A stretch of 64,000 bases of DNA from Streptomyces sp. NBC_00390 (GTDB lineage Bacteria; Actinomycetota; Actinomycetes; Streptomycetales; Streptomycetaceae), in NCBI RefSeq assembly GCF_036057275.1, contig NZ_CP107945.1, positions 3,162,001 to 3,226,000 of the forward strand, written 5' to 3'. Made by a program: the position numbers and the translations under genes. This document shows, in pieces, positions 51,565-60,826 of the stretch (the stretch's first letter is position 1; each line of letters starts with the position of its first letter). The notes under the pieces are model-generated. The model was not told the origin of the DNA. It made no database searches and was given only the letters and a program-made list of their open reading frames with translations.

Positions 51565-53112
51565 CTAGGCCAGCGGGCCGGTCACCGGCTCCACGGCCTC
51601 GACGAGCCTCCCGTCCCGTACGAAGGCGTCCGCGGCCTCCAGGTCGGGGGCGAGGAACCGGTCAGGGCCGGGGCCCTCGACGCCCGCGGCGCGCAGGGCG
51701 GCGATGGCGGCCTGCGAGGCGGGGGCCGGGGTCAGATGGCGCCGCAGTTCGATCGCGCGGGTCGCCGCGTACAGCTCGACGGCGATGATCCGGTTGAGGT
51801 TGCCGATGGCGGTGCGCAGCTTGCGCGCGGCCGACCAGCCCATGGAGACGTGGTCCTCCTGCATCGCGGAGGACGGGATGGAGTCGGCGGAGGCCGGGAC
51901 GGCCTGCCGCTTCATCTCGCTGACCAGGGCGGCCTGGGTGTACTGGGCGATCATCAGGCCGGAGTCGACGCCGGCGTCGTCGGCGAGGAACGGCGGCAGG
52001 CCGTGCGAGCGGTTCTTGTCGAGGAGCCGGTCGGTGCGGCGCTCGGCGATGGAGCCGAGGTCGGCGGCGGCGATGGCGAGGAAGTCCAGGACGTACGCGA
52101 CGGGTGCGCCGTGGAAGTTGCCGTTGGACTCGACCCTTCCGTCGGCGAGGACCACCGGGTTGTCGACCGAGGAGGCGAGTTCGCGGTCGGCGACCAGGCG
52201 GGCGTGCGCCATCGTGTCGCGGCCGGCGCCCGCGACCTGCGGGGCGCAGCGCACCGAGTAGGCGTCCTGGACGCGGGGCGCCTCCTCCTCCTGGAAGTGG
52301 CCGGTGAGCCCGGAGCCCTTGAGCACCGCGAGCATGTTGGCGGCCGAGGCGGCCTGGCCGGGGTGCGGGCGGATGGCGTGCAGCTCGGGGGCGAGGACCT
52401 TCTCGGTGCCGAGCAGGGCCTCCAGCGACAGGGCCGCGGTGACGTCGGCGGACTTGTAGAGCCGCTCGAGGTCGGCGAGGGCCATGATCAGCATGCCGAG
52501 CATGCCGTCGGTGCCGTTGAGGAGGGCGAGGCCCTCCTTCTCGCGCAGCACGACGGGCTCGACGCCGTGCTCGGCGAGGAGCTCACCGGCCGGGCGGACG
52601 GTGCCGTCGGGGCCTTCGGCGTCCCCCTCGCCCATGAGGGCCAGGGCGCAGTGGGAGAGCGGGGCGAGGTCTCCGGAGCAGCCCAGGGAGCCGTACTCGT
52701 GGACGACGGGCGTGATGCCGGCGTTCAGCACGTCGGCCATGGTCTGCGCGACCTCGGGGCGTACTCCGGTGTGGCCGGAGGCGACGGTCTTCAGACGCAG
52801 GAACATCAGGGCGCGGACGACCTCGCGCTCGACGCGCGGGCCCATGCCGGCGGCGTGCGAGCGCACGATGTTGCGCTGCAGCTGGGCCCGGAGGTCGGGG
52901 TTGATGTGCCGGGAGGCGAGGGCGCCGAATCCGGTGGAGACCCCGTAGACGGGCTCGGGCTTGGCGGCCAGTGCGTCCACGACGGCGCGGGCCGCTGCGA
53001 GGGCGGTGCGGGCCTCGTCGGAGAGCTCGATACGGGCGCCCCCGCGGGCCACGGCGATGACGTCGGCGGCGGTGGTACCGGACGTCCCCACCACGACAGT
53101 GTGCATATCCAT
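51565..53112 (-). CDS. hutH: histidine ammonia-lyase
   Basis: A 515-residue enzyme that deaminates L-histidine to urocanate, the first step of histidine use. The MIO electrophile is formed from residues 145-147, which read Cys-Ser-Gly (GSLGCSGDLAPLSH) where most relatives have Ala-Ser-Gly. Other landmarks are YGVSTGFGALASR, QRNIVRSHAAG, NGTDGMLG and QEDHVSMGWSAARKL. Start ATG 53112 (MDMHTVVVG) or 53106; no strong ribosome-binding site. It follows the GGDEF gene by 105 bases on the same strand. Confidence 0.96.
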   Translation of the reverse strand: MDMHTVVVGTSGTTAADVIAVARGGARIELSDEARTALAAARAVVDALAAKPEPVYGVSTGFGALASRHINPDLRAQLQRNIVRSHAAGMGPRVEREVVRALMFLRLKTVASGHTGVRPEVAQTMADVLNAGITPVVHEYGSLGCSGDLAPLSHCALALMGEGDAEGPDGTVRPAGELLAEHGVEPVVLREKEGLALLNGTDGMLGMLIMALADLERLYKSADVTAALSLEALLGTEKVLAPELHAIRPHPGQAASAANMLAVLKGSGLTGHFQEEEAPRVQDAYSVRCAPQVAGAGRDTMAHARLVADRELASSVDNPVVLADGRVESNGNFHGAPVAYVLDFLAIAAADLGSIAERRTDRLLDKNRSHGLPPFLADDAGVDSGLMIAQYTQAALVSEMKRQAVPASADSIPSSAMQEDHVSMGWSAARKLRTAIGNLNRIIAVELYAATRAIELRRHLTPAPASQAAIAALRAAGVEGPGPDRFLAPDLEAADAFVRDGRLVEAVEPVTGPLA

Positions 53113-53217
53113 ATTCAGCAGCGTACGGACTGAATCCAAACCTGTCACCAGTGGCGGCCGAGTTCGCCCCTTACTCCCCGGTAGGGGGCAGGCCTCCCTG
53201 CACTCGCCCTACAGCGC

Positions 53218-54381
53218 TCAGGGCTCGCTCCACGGCTCCTGGTCGTCCTCCGGCCGCGCGTCCCGGAAGCGGCGGCGGTCCTGCGGCGAGCGCGGCGGGG
53301 TGTCGGCGAGCCGGAGCACCGTGCCGTCGCGGCCCGCCACCACGGGCTTCGGGGAGCGCGCCGCCTTCGCCCGGTACTGGGCCGCGTCCGCGAGCCGGAA
53401 CAGCCGGCGGCCCGAGCGGACCTGGCCGATCGGGTCCCCGGTCGACGCGACCCCGCACGCGACTCCCTCGCCGAGCTCCAACTCCTGGGCGCGGACGCAC
53501 AGTTCATCGGCGACCCGGACCACGTCGCCCGCCGGAGGACCCACCGTGACCAGACAGAACTCGTCCCCGCCCAGCCGGGCGGCCAGCGCGCCCGGCAGCA
53601 TCGCGCCGCACAGCGACAGGACCGATCCGAACCGCTCCAGCAGCCGGTCGCCGACCGCATGGCCGTGGGTGTCGTTCACCTGCTTCAGGCCGTTGAGATC
53701 GCATACGACGAGACTGACCACCGTCCCGTCCGCGCGGTGCGCCTCGATGGCCTCGTCGAGACGGGCGTCGACGGCACGGCGGTTGGCGAGCCCGGTCAGC
53801 GGATCGGTGAAGGCGAGCCGGCGCACCTCCTCCAGCCGCTCGGTCTGCGAGATCCCGGCGGCCACGACCGAGGCGAGGACCGTGGCGAAGTCGGCGTCGT
53901 CCCGGTCGAAGACGGGGGCGGCCGGCGGGCGGGCGACATAGAGCTCGCCCCAGGCCCGCCCGTGCAGCACGATGGGCGCGACGACGCAGCAGCCGCGCTT
54001 GCGGCGCCGCAGGGCGGCCATCCTCTGGTGGCTGTAACCGTGCTCGGGCGTGGCCGGACCGTCCACCGTCTCCACCCAGCCGTCCGGTTCTCCGCCGGCG
54101 GCCCACCGCTCGTGCAGGAACTCGGCGATCTCCGGGAAGTGGTTGACGGGGTACGTCTCCGACTCGGGGAACTCCTCCTCGCCGTCGGCCCGTTCGCCCG
54201 CGTTGACGAGCACCCGGAGCCGCCCGCGCTCCCGCTCCCACACCGAGAGCGCGGCGAAGGTCCCGGCGAGCGCGTCACAGGCGCCCAGCGCCGCCGCCCG
54301 CCAGGAGTCGCGCGGTGTGTGGGCGGCCGCCATCGCCTGCGCCAGCGCCACCACGGCCCGCAACCGCCGATCCTCAGCCAT
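53218..54381 (-). CDS. GAF-GGDEF diguanylate cyclase
   Basis: A 387-residue protein. Residues about 15-190 form a GAF-type sensor domain (VALAQAMAAAHTPRDSWRAA, CCVVAPIVLHGRAWGELYVA); about 205-350 the GGDEF domain with an intact active site 271-275 (RLGGDEFCLV) and metal Asp in VVCDLNGLKQVND. No RxxD inhibitory site is obvious, so product inhibition may be absent. It should make c-di-GMP, which through BldD controls Streptomyces development. The layout suits CdgE of S. coelicolor and S. venezuelae, from memory. ATG 54381 was taken because of the -10 spacing. Confidence 0.93.
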   Translation of the reverse strand: MAEDRRLRAVVALAQAMAAAHTPRDSWRAAALGACDALAGTFAALSVWERERGRLRVLVNAGERADGEEEFPESETYPVNHFPEIAEFLHERWAAGGEPDGWVETVDGPATPEHGYSHQRMAALRRRKRGCCVVAPIVLHGRAWGELYVARPPAAPVFDRDDADFATVLASVVAAGISQTERLEEVRRLAFTDPLTGLANRRAVDARLDEAIEAHRADGTVVSLVVCDLNGLKQVNDTHGHAVGDRLLERFGSVLSLCGAMLPGALAARLGGDEFCLVTVGPPAGDVVRVADELCVRAQELELGEGVACGVASTGDPIGQVRSGRRLFRLADAAQYRAKAARSPKPVVAGRDGTVLRLADTPPRSPQDRRRFRDARPEDDQEPWSEP

Positions 54382-54387
54382 CACCCC

Positions 54388-54393
54388 AGCTTA
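54388..54393 (-). promoter_or_regulatory. -10 element of probable leaderless transcript
   Basis: TAAGCT on the minus strand, 6 bases before ATG 54381; GTG 54384 lies too close to be the start. Confidence 0.5.
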
Positions 54394-54452
54394 GGGAGGT
54401 TTCGGCCAGTTTGATCAGTTGGGTCGCACCGCGCGCCCCGAGGGCCGGCCGG

Positions 54453-55253
54453 TCACTCTCCGGGCCACTGGGGCGTGCGCTTCTCGTTGAAGGCCGCCAC
54501 GCCCTCGGCGCGGTCCCCGGAGAAGGCGGTGGCACGCCAGGCCGCGTCCTCGACCTCCAGACCGGCCCGCAGGTCGAGTCCCTGCCCGAGCCGCATCGCG
54601 CGCTTGGCGTTGCGCAGCCCGACCGGGGAGTTCGCGGCGATCCTGGCCGCGAGGGCGAGGGCCTCGGTGCGGGCGTCGTCCGCGAGGACGTCGACCAGAC
54701 CCAACTCCCGCGCCTCGGCGGCCTCCACCCGCCGTGCCGAGAAGACCAGCTCGGCGGCACGGGCCGCACCGACGCGGCGCGGCAGCAGCTGGGTGCCGCC
54801 GCCTCCGGGGATGACGCCGACGGAAACCTCGGGCAGGCCGACGACGGCGGTGGCGTCGGCGACGATCACATCGCAGGACAGCGCGAGCTCGAATCCCCCG
54901 CCGAGAGCGAATCCGTGCACGGCGGCGACGGCCGGCATCGGCAGCTCCAGCACGCCGGTGTACGCGCCCCGCGCGGTGGGCCGCTGCCGCACCAACTCGG
55001 CGTCGGTGAAGGAGTTCCGCTCCTTGAGGTCGGCACCGACGCAGAAGGCCCGCTCGTGCGAGGAGGTCAGGACGGTCACGCGTACGTCCCGGTCCGCGCC
55101 GAGCGCGGCACAGGCGTCACCGATGGAGCGGGCCATCTCGGTGGAGACGGCGTTCATGGCCTTCGGCCGGTCCAGCACGAGCTCGGCGACATGCCCCTGC
55201 TCGTGCCTGCGCACGACGACGAACTCCCCGAACCGCTGCTCGGACTCGGCCAT
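54453..55253 (-). CDS. enoyl-CoA hydratase/isomerase family protein
   Basis: A 266-residue crotonase-fold protein: VAELVLDRPKAMNAVSTEMA, the first oxyanion-hole block FCVGADLKERN and the second FALGGGFELALSCDVIVADA, then the catalytic acid region GLPEVSVGVIPGGGGTQLLP with Glu present. It likely hydrates enoyl-CoA in fatty-acid or branched-chain degradation. ATG 55253 follows GGAGGGG. It lies between cya and the GGDEF gene on the same strand but with gaps of about 70 and 160 bases. Confidence 0.93.
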   Translation of the reverse strand: MAESEQRFGEFVVVRRHEQGHVAELVLDRPKAMNAVSTEMARSIGDACAALGADRDVRVTVLTSSHERAFCVGADLKERNSFTDAELVRQRPTARGAYTGVLELPMPAVAAVHGFALGGGFELALSCDVIVADATAVVGLPEVSVGVIPGGGGTQLLPRRVGAARAAELVFSARRVEAAEARELGLVDVLADDARTEALALAARIAANSPVGLRNAKRAMRLGQGLDLRAGLEVEDAAWRATAFSGDRAEGVAAFNEKRTPQWPGE

Positions 55254-55410
55254 GTGACGACCCCTCCCTGGGGGTTTGGGGGGAACCCCCGAGGAACACG
55301 GAACGATGATTCACCGGGATCATAGGCGCGGTCCCCGCGGGAACGCGATGCCCGGCCGCGGGATGCTGCCCACCGACGCCAGAGCGGTGCTCAGGACGCC
55401 GGGGCAGTGC

Positions 55411-56604
55411 TCAGGATGCCGGGCGCCGCGACAGCAGCCACGGCTCGATCACGCCGAGGCCACGCACCGGCCGCTGCCACATCGGCTGGAGGGCGAAGCG
55501 GTACGCGGGGGGCTCGGCGCCCTCCTTCTCCGCCGTGGCCGCCTCCTGGGCCGCCTCCGCCTCCGAGGCCGGTGCGTCCCCCGTGCGGATCAGCTCCTCG
55601 GCGAACGCCCCGTCGACCAGGACCGCGTCCTTCGGCGCTATCGAGGTGAGGCGGCTCGCCAGGTTCACCGTCGTACCGAACACGTCGCCCATGCGCGTCG
55701 TGACCGTGCCGAAGGCGATACCGACCCGCAGCGCCGGCATCGACTCGTCGTGCGTCATGGCGTCGATCAGGCGCAGCGCGATCTCCGCCGCCGTGCCCGC
55801 GTCGTCCGCCGCGTACAGCACCTCGTCGCCGAGGGTCTTGATCAGCCGGCCGCCGTGCGCCGCGACCAGGTCCGCGCACGTGGTCTCGAACGACTCGACC
55901 AGCTCGCCGAGTTCTTCCTCCTCCAGGCGGCGGGTCAGCCGCGTGAAGCCCACGAGGTCCGCGAAGCCGACGGCCAGTCTGCGGTCGACCATCTCCTCGT
56001 CGTCGGCGGCCTGCACCACGCGTCCGGTGGCCGCGGCGAGCTGCCGCCGCCACACGTAGACCAGGAACTCCTCGAGCTCGGGCAGCAGCAGCTCGACCAG
56101 CGGATAGGTGACCTCGGTGCGGGTCATCCCCGGCTCGGGCGGCTCGGTCAGGCCCTCCAGGAAGGAATCGATCTGCCATTCCGCCAGCCGGGCGGTGGTC
56201 TGCCCGGTCGAGCGCGCGACCTGGATCGCCATCGGCTCGCTGAGCAGGCCTGCCTCGACCAGACCGGCGAGCCGCCGCAGCGCCAGCACGTCCGCCTCGG
56301 TGAGCGCCTTCGCCTGCCCGATGTCGGCGAAGCCCATCGCCCGCCAGAACCGGGAGGCCAGCTCCATGGAGACGCCCGCGGTGCGGGCGGCCTGGAAGGG
56401 GGTGTAGCGCCGCTCGGCCCCCAGGATCAGCTGCTCCAGCCGGATGGCGAGCGGGTCGTGCGTCGGTTCCGCCGTGTGGTCGACCTCGTGGTGCGGCGTC
56501 GGATGCACCGAGGACGACGATCGGGCGGACGCACCGGAGGAGCCGGAGGAGGAGTCCGACGGCGGCTGTGCGCCCGCGCCGGAAGTGGTGTCGTCGACGG
56601 TCAC
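55411..56604 (-). CDS. cya: class III adenylate cyclase
   Basis: A 397-residue cyclase. Residues about 20-60 are a disordered Ser/Gly-rich start; about 70-190 form an all-helical regulatory domain like that of mycobacterial Rv1264 (ARTAGVSMELASRFWRAMGF, EADVLALRRLAGLVEAGLL); about 205-360 the catalytic domain with metal Asp216 (FADLVGFT) and Asp260 (TLGDEVLY), and NLASRLTS. Makes cAMP from ATP; in S. coelicolor Cya is needed for normal germination. GTG 56604 follows GGAGGCGG. Confidence 0.95.
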   Translation of the reverse strand: MTVDDTTSGAGAQPPSDSSSGSSGASARSSSSVHPTPHHEVDHTAEPTHDPLAIRLEQLILGAERRYTPFQAARTAGVSMELASRFWRAMGFADIGQAKALTEADVLALRRLAGLVEAGLLSEPMAIQVARSTGQTTARLAEWQIDSFLEGLTEPPEPGMTRTEVTYPLVELLLPELEEFLVYVWRRQLAAATGRVVQAADDEEMVDRRLAVGFADLVGFTRLTRRLEEEELGELVESFETTCADLVAAHGGRLIKTLGDEVLYAADDAGTAAEIALRLIDAMTHDESMPALRVGIAFGTVTTRMGDVFGTTVNLASRLTSIAPKDAVLVDGAFAEELIRTGDAPASEAEAAQEAATAEKEGAEPPAYRFALQPMWQRPVRGLGVIEPWLLSRRPAS

Positions 56605-56781
56605 CAGCCGCCTCCTGCCCGTTCCCTGCGCAATGCCCTGCCGATCTGTCGCCGAACGCCTCAACGATACGGCAGGTGTGCCCTGGCTCACGTCCCGGCG
56701 ACCGGACGGATTCAGTGGATTCGGCGGATTCGAGATGGATGAGGGTTCAACCGCAACCGGCGGTCGGCCCTTGGACAGCGG

Positions 56782-57639
56782 TCAGGTCGCCGGCCGCAGA
56801 TGGACGATGTCCCCCGCGCTCACCGCGTGCCGCTCGCCGTCCCCCGTCCGCAGCACCAGGCGCCCGTCCCCGTCTAGCGCCACCGCTTCGCCGGTGAGGG
56901 AGCGCGCGCCGGGCAGCTCGGCGCGCACCTCGCGCCCCAGGGTCGAGCAGCCTGCCGCGTACGCCGCCTGGAGCCCGCTCGCGCCCGGGTCGCCGCCTGT
57001 CGCGCGCCAGTCGCCGTACCACCGCTCGAGCGAGCGCAGCACGGCCCGCAGCAGCGGGTCGCGGTCGGTGGAGACGGCGTTCGCCAGTCCCAGTGACCCC
57101 GCCGTCGGAACGGGGAGCTCGTCGGCCCGCAGGGACACATTGATCCCCATGCCGACGACGACCGCCTCGTCCCCGGCGCGCTCGGCCAGGATCCCGCCCG
57201 CCTTGCGTTCCTCGCCACCGACGGTAACCATCAGGTCATTAGGCCATTTGAGGGACATGTCGACCCCGGCGGCCTTGGCGAGCCCGGTCGCGGCGGCCAC
57301 TCCGGTGAGCAGCGCCATCCAGCCCCAGCGCGCCACGGGCACGTCGGTGCCGGGCCGCAGGAGTACGGACAGGAACAGGCCCGAGCGCGCGGGAGCGGTC
57401 CAGCTCCGGTCCAGCCGCCCCCGCCCGGCGGTCTGCTCCTCGGCGACGAGCACGGCGCCCTCGGGCCGGGACGTGGCCAGTGCGGCCAGGTCGGAGTTGG
57501 TGGAGCCGGTGGAGGTGACCACATCGAGAGAGGTCCACAAGGAGCCCGGCACCAGCAGGGCCCTGCGCAGTGCGGCAACGTTCAGCGGGGGCCGGTCGAG
57601 GTCGGACCAGCGGCTGTCGGGCGCATTCTGTGGCGTCAT
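56782..57639 (-). CDS. birA: biotin--[acetyl-CoA-carboxylase] ligase
   Basis: A 285-residue biotin protein ligase without the N-terminal DNA-binding domain of the E. coli enzyme. Catalytic landmarks: TSTGSTNSDLAAL, the biotinyl-AMP loop EEQTAGRGRLDRSW, and LKWPNDLMV with the catalytic lysine region GEERKAGGILAE. It loads biotin on Lys549 of the carboxylase alpha subunit encoded at 61644. Divergent from pccB. ATG 57639 has the -10 TAACCT 7 bases upstream. Confidence 0.96.
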   Translation of the reverse strand: MTPQNAPDSRWSDLDRPPLNVAALRRALLVPGSLWTSLDVVTSTGSTNSDLAALATSRPEGAVLVAEEQTAGRGRLDRSWTAPARSGLFLSVLLRPGTDVPVARWGWMALLTGVAAATGLAKAAGVDMSLKWPNDLMVTVGGEERKAGGILAERAGDEAVVVGMGINVSLRADELPVPTAGSLGLANAVSTDRDPLLRAVLRSLERWYGDWRATGGDPGASGLQAAYAAGCSTLGREVRAELPGARSLTGEAVALDGDGRLVLRTGDGERHAVSAGDIVHLRPAT

Positions 57640-57646
57640 GCAAGCC

Positions 57647-57652
57647 AGGTTA
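57647..57652 (-). promoter_or_regulatory. -10 element of probable leaderless transcript
   Basis: TAACCT on the minus strand, 7 bases before ATG 57639 of birA, no ribosome-binding site. Confidence 0.55.
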
Positions 57653-57773
57653 GGTGTGGCCAACGCCGCACTGCCGAACGGTATCCGCGCCGATACGCTA
57701 CGAGTCAGTAGCAACGGAACCCGTTACGCACCCCCTTTACCGACCCCGTGACCAGCCAGGGAGCCGCATCCCG

Positions 57774-59375
57774 ATGTCCGAGCCGGAAGAGATCGCCCTC
57801 TCTCTGAATCAAAGCAGCCACACCACCGCGGGAAAGATCGCGGATCTGCAGCGCCGTATTGACGAGGCGACGCACGCCGGCTCCGCTCGCGCGGTGGAAA
57901 AGCAGCACGCCAAGGGCAAGTTGACGGCCCGGGAGCGGGTCGACCTGCTCCTCGACGAGGACTCCTTCGTCGAGCTGGACGAGTTCGCCCGGCACCGCTC
58001 CACCAACTTCGGCCTGGACAAGACCCGTCCCTACGGCGACGGTGTGGTCACCGGATACGGCACCGTCGACGGCCGCCCGGTAGCCGTGTTCTCGCAGGAC
58101 TTCACCGTCTTCGGCGGTGCTCTCGGCGAGGTGTTCGGCCAGAAGATCATCAAGGTGATGGACTTCGCGCTGAAGACCGGATGCCCGGTCATCGGCATCA
58201 ACGACTCCGGCGGCGCCCGTATCCAGGAGGGCGTCAGCGCACTCGGCATGTACGGCGAGATCTTCCGCCGCAACACGCATGCGTCGGGCGTCATTCCGCA
58301 GATCAGCCTGATCGTCGGCCCGTGCGCGGGCGGCGCCGTCTACTCCCCCGCGATCACCGACTTCACGGTGATGGTCGACCAGACCTCGCACATGTTCATC
58401 ACGGGCCCCGACGTCATCAAGACGGTCACCGGCGAGGACGTCGGCTTCGAGGAGCTGGGCGGCGCCCGCACGCACAACACCACCTCGGGTGTCGCGCACC
58501 ACATGTCGGGCGACGAGAAGGACGCGATCGAGTACGTCAAGTCCCTGCTGTCGTACCTGCCGTCCAACAACCTGTCCGAGCCGCCCGCCTTCCCGGAGCC
58601 GGCTGACACGGCGGTGAGCGCCGAGGACCGCGAGCTGGACACCCTCATCCCGGACTCCGCGAACCAGCCGTACGACATGCACACGGTCATCGAGCATGTG
58701 CTGGACGAGGGCGAGTTCCTGGAGACCCAGGCGATGTTCGCGCCGAACATCCTCACCGGCTTCGGCCGGGTGGAGGGCTTCCCGGTCGGCATCGTGGCGA
58801 ACCAGCCCATGCAGTTCGCCGGCTGCCTCGACATCAACGCCTCCGAGAAGGCCGCGCGCTTCGTGCGCACCTGCGACGCGTTCAACGTCCCGGTGCTGAC
58901 GTTCGTGGACGTGCCGGGCTTCCTGCCGGGTGTCGACCAGGAGTACAGCGGCATCATCCGGCGCGGGGCGAAGCTGATCTACGCGTACGCGGAGGCGACC
59001 GTCCCGCTGATCACGGTGATCACGCGCAAGGCGTTCGGCGGTGCCTACGACGTCATGGGCTCCAAGCACCTGGGCGCCGACCTCAACCTGGCCTGGCCCA
59101 CCTCGCAGATCGCGGTGATGGGCGCGCAGGGCGCGGTCAACATCCTGCACCGGCGCACCATCGCGGCCGCGGAGGACCAGGAGGCGACCCGGGCGCGCCT
59201 GATCCAGGAGTACGAGGACGCGCTGCTCAACCCGTACACGGCGGCCGAGCGCGGCTACATCGACGCGGTGATCATGCCGTCGGAGACGCGGGCTCAGGTC
59301 GTCAAGGGCCTGCGTCAGCTGCGGACGAAGCGGGAGAGCCTGCCCCCGAAGAAGCACGGCAACATCCCCCTCTAG
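57774..59375 (+). CDS. pccB: acyl-CoA carboxylase beta (carboxyltransferase) subunit
   Basis: A 533-residue carboxyltransferase. The two crotonase-like halves show [40 protein letters not shown] and [20 protein letters not shown] in the first, and [20 protein letters not shown] and [20 protein letters not shown] in the second. The acyl pocket residue in the second half, which sets acetyl or propionyl preference, reads in a context like PccB, so propionyl-CoA is the likely substrate. ATG 57774. Followed 15 bases later by the epsilon subunit. Confidence 0.95.
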   Translation: MSEPEEIALSLNQSSHTTAGKIADLQRRIDEATHAGSARAVEKQHAKGKLTARERVDLLLDEDSFVELDEFARHRSTNFGLDKTRPYGDGVVTGYGTVDGRPVAVFSQDFTVFGGALGEVFGQKIIKVMDFALKTGCPVIGINDSGGARIQEGVSALGMYGEIFRRNTHASGVIPQISLIVGPCAGGAVYSPAITDFTVMVDQTSHMFITGPDVIKTVTGEDVGFEELGGARTHNTTSGVAHHMSGDEKDAIEYVKSLLSYLPSNNLSEPPAFPEPADTAVSAEDRELDTLIPDSANQPYDMHTVIEHVLDEGEFLETQAMFAPNILTGFGRVEGFPVGIVANQPMQFAGCLDINASEKAARFVRTCDAFNVPVLTFVDVPGFLPGVDQEYSGIIRRGAKLIYAYAEATVPLITVITRKAFGGAYDVMGSKHLGADLNLAWPTSQIAVMGAQGAVNILHRRTIAAAEDQEATRARLIQEYEDALLNPYTAAERGYIDAVIMPSETRAQVVKGLRQLRTKRESLPPKKHGNIPL

Positions 59376-59390
59376 GAAAGGGACTTCGGG

Positions 59391-59597
59391 ATGATCAAGG
59401 TCGTACGAGGAAACCCGACCCCGGAGGAACTGGCCGCCGCACTGGCGGTGGTTCAGGCGCGGGCCGCGGCGACGGCGAACGCCGAGGCCGGGGACCCGCT
59501 GCCGCCCGAGGGATGGTCGGACCCGGCGCGGATCGCGCGTACACGCAGGCCGCTGCCGGGACCGCGGTCCTGGGCCCGCAGCTACTGGCCGTTGTAG
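59391..59597 (+). CDS. pccE: acyl-CoA carboxylase epsilon subunit
   Basis: A 68-residue protein starting MIKVVRGNPTPEELAAALAV, which is the usual epsilon signature, followed by a linker and WSDPARIARTRRPLPGPRSW. Epsilon subunits are found only in actinobacteria and bridge the alpha and beta subunits. ATG 59391 follows AGGAAAGGG. Co-transcribed with pccB. Confidence 0.93.
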   Translation: MIKVVRGNPTPEELAAALAVVQARAAATANAEAGDPLPPEGWSDPARIARTRRPLPGPRSWARSYWPL

Positions 59598-59676
59598 CGG
59601 GACCCTGTGCAGTGAAGTGAAAGGTGGACGGGCCGGATCCCGCAGCGACGCCGTTGGCTGATCCGGTTCTTCGCGT

Positions 59677-59721
59677 GACGCCGGCTCCCAAGACCTGGTT
59701 GTGGTCCTGGGAGCCGGCGTC
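59677..59721 (+). terminator. hairpin terminator of pccB-pccE
   Basis: A 14-bp stem GACGCCGGCTCCCA (59677-59690) with 59708-59721, extended inward by further pairing (AGACC/GGTCC). The rest of the 315-base gap holds the palindrome at 59862 and nothing coding that I can support. Confidence 0.82.
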
Positions 59722-59861
59722 GTTGCACGGGGAGGGTGCCGATGCCGGTGCAGCCGGCCACGGTGCGGGTGGCGTGGGCGGCCTTCCCCCGGGGAAGCCC
59801 TGCCGGCCGGGCCCGGCGCCCTGCGGACGAGTGGCTCGTGGTCCCCCCGCGGGGTCAGGGT

Positions 59862-59877
59862 TGAGTACGCGTACTCA
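59862..59877. promoter_or_regulatory. perfect 16-bp palindrome, likely operator
   Basis: TGAGTACGCGTACTCA, uninterrupted, 35 bases before the small membrane-protein gene at 59913. A perfect, G+C-balanced dyad of this length is unlikely by chance here. Its regulator is unknown to me. Confidence 0.65.
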
Positions 59878-59912
59878 GGCGCGACGCGGGAGGCGCCAGC
59901 AGGATCGAAGGC

Positions 59913-60041
59913 ATGCTGTGGTCCGACCCCGAGAACGAGCCCCCCAAGGAAATGCGCGACATGCAGGCCGTGCTGCGACGAGCCGGGGTTGTGCTGGCGC
60001 TGGCGATGGTGGTGGTGATGTTCCTGTCCGGCCTGCGCTGA
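59913..60041 (+). CDS. 42-residue single-pass membrane protein
   Basis: A very short gene: a polar N terminus ([20 protein letters not shown]), then [20 protein letters not shown] as one membrane helix and a basic end. ATG 59913 follows AGGATCGAAGG. From memory a similar tiny gene lies between the carboxylase genes and maf in other Streptomyces, which supports it being real. Function unknown; a small-membrane-protein regulator is possible. A palindromic operator-like site lies just upstream. Confidence 0.78.
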   Translation: MLWSDPENEPPKEMRDMQAVLRRAGVVLALAMVVVMFLSGLR

Positions 60042-60119
60042 GCCGACGCCAGGGGCTCGGGCTGTGCGGGCCGTGTCCGGGGGCATCGGACCGGCCCCCG
60101 GGCGGCAGGCCGCTGCGCC

Positions 60120-60125
60120 TACGAT
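60120..60125 (+). promoter_or_regulatory. -10 element of probable leaderless transcript
   Basis: TACGAT, 7 bases before ATG 60133 of maf, which decides between this start and ATG 60124. Confidence 0.55.
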
Positions 60126-60132
60126 GAGGCGC

Positions 60133-60741
60133 ATGACCTCTGTCCCCCGCCCTCGCATCGTCCTCGCCTCCGCTTCTCCGGCCCGTCTGGGCCTGCTCCG
60201 GCAGGCAGGGCTCGCCCCCGAGGTGATCGTCAGCGGCGTCGACGAGGACGCGCTGAGCGCCCCGACCCCGGCGGAGCTGGCCCTGGTGCTCGCCGAGGCC
60301 AAGACCGCCGCGGTTGCGGCCCGGCCCGAGGTCGCGGGCGCCCTGGTGATCGGCTGCGACTCGGTGCTCGACTTCGACGGGCAGGCGCTGGGCAAGCCCG
60401 CGGACGGGGTGGAGGCGACGGCTCGCTGGAAGGCGATGCGCGCTCGCTCCGGGGTGCTCCGGACGGGTCACTGCCTGATCGACACGGCGACCGGCCGGCA
60501 GGTGTCCAGGACCGCGTCGACCGTCGTGCGCTTCGGGGAGCCGACGGACGCCGAGATCGCCGCGTACGTCGCCAGCGGCGAACCGCTCCATGTGGCAGGC
60601 GCGTTCACGCTGGACGGCCGCTCGGCGGCGTTCATCGACGGGATCGAGGGCGACTACGGGAACGTCATCGGGCTCTCGGTGCCGCTGCTGCGCACGCTCC
60701 TTGCGGAACTGGACTTCTCGATCACCGGCCTCTGGGCCTGA
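60133..60741 (+). CDS. maf: Maf-family nucleotide pyrophosphatase
   Basis: A 202-residue Maf/HAM1-like hydrolase. [19 protein letters not shown] is the family start (S-x-S-P-x-R), followed by [20 protein letters not shown] with the catalytic Asp, [15 protein letters not shown], and [29 protein letters not shown]. It removes pyrophosphate from nonstandard or excess nucleotides (house-cleaning), and the first motif suggests the YceF-like subgroup. ATG 60133 follows the -10 box directly, so the mRNA is probably leaderless. Confidence 0.93.
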   Translation: MTSVPRPRIVLASASPARLGLLRQAGLAPEVIVSGVDEDALSAPTPAELALVLAEAKTAAVAARPEVAGALVIGCDSVLDFDGQALGKPADGVEATARWKAMRARSGVLRTGHCLIDTATGRQVSRTASTVVRFGEPTDAEIAAYVASGEPLHVAGAFTLDGRSAAFIDGIEGDYGNVIGLSVPLLRTLLAELDFSITGLWA

Positions 60742-60747
60742 TGCGGA

Positions 60748-60776
60748 CGGGCTGCCGGCATCGGCGCGGCAGCCCG
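60748..60776. terminator. hairpin terminator
   Basis: Stem CGGGCTGCCG (60748-60757) with CGGCAGCCCG (60767-60776), between the convergent maf gene and the membrane-protein gene. Confidence 0.75.
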
Positions 60777-60826
60777 CGGACAGCCCCCGGGCGGCTCGCT
60801 CCGGGCGCGGCGGCGGCTCCGTCCGC

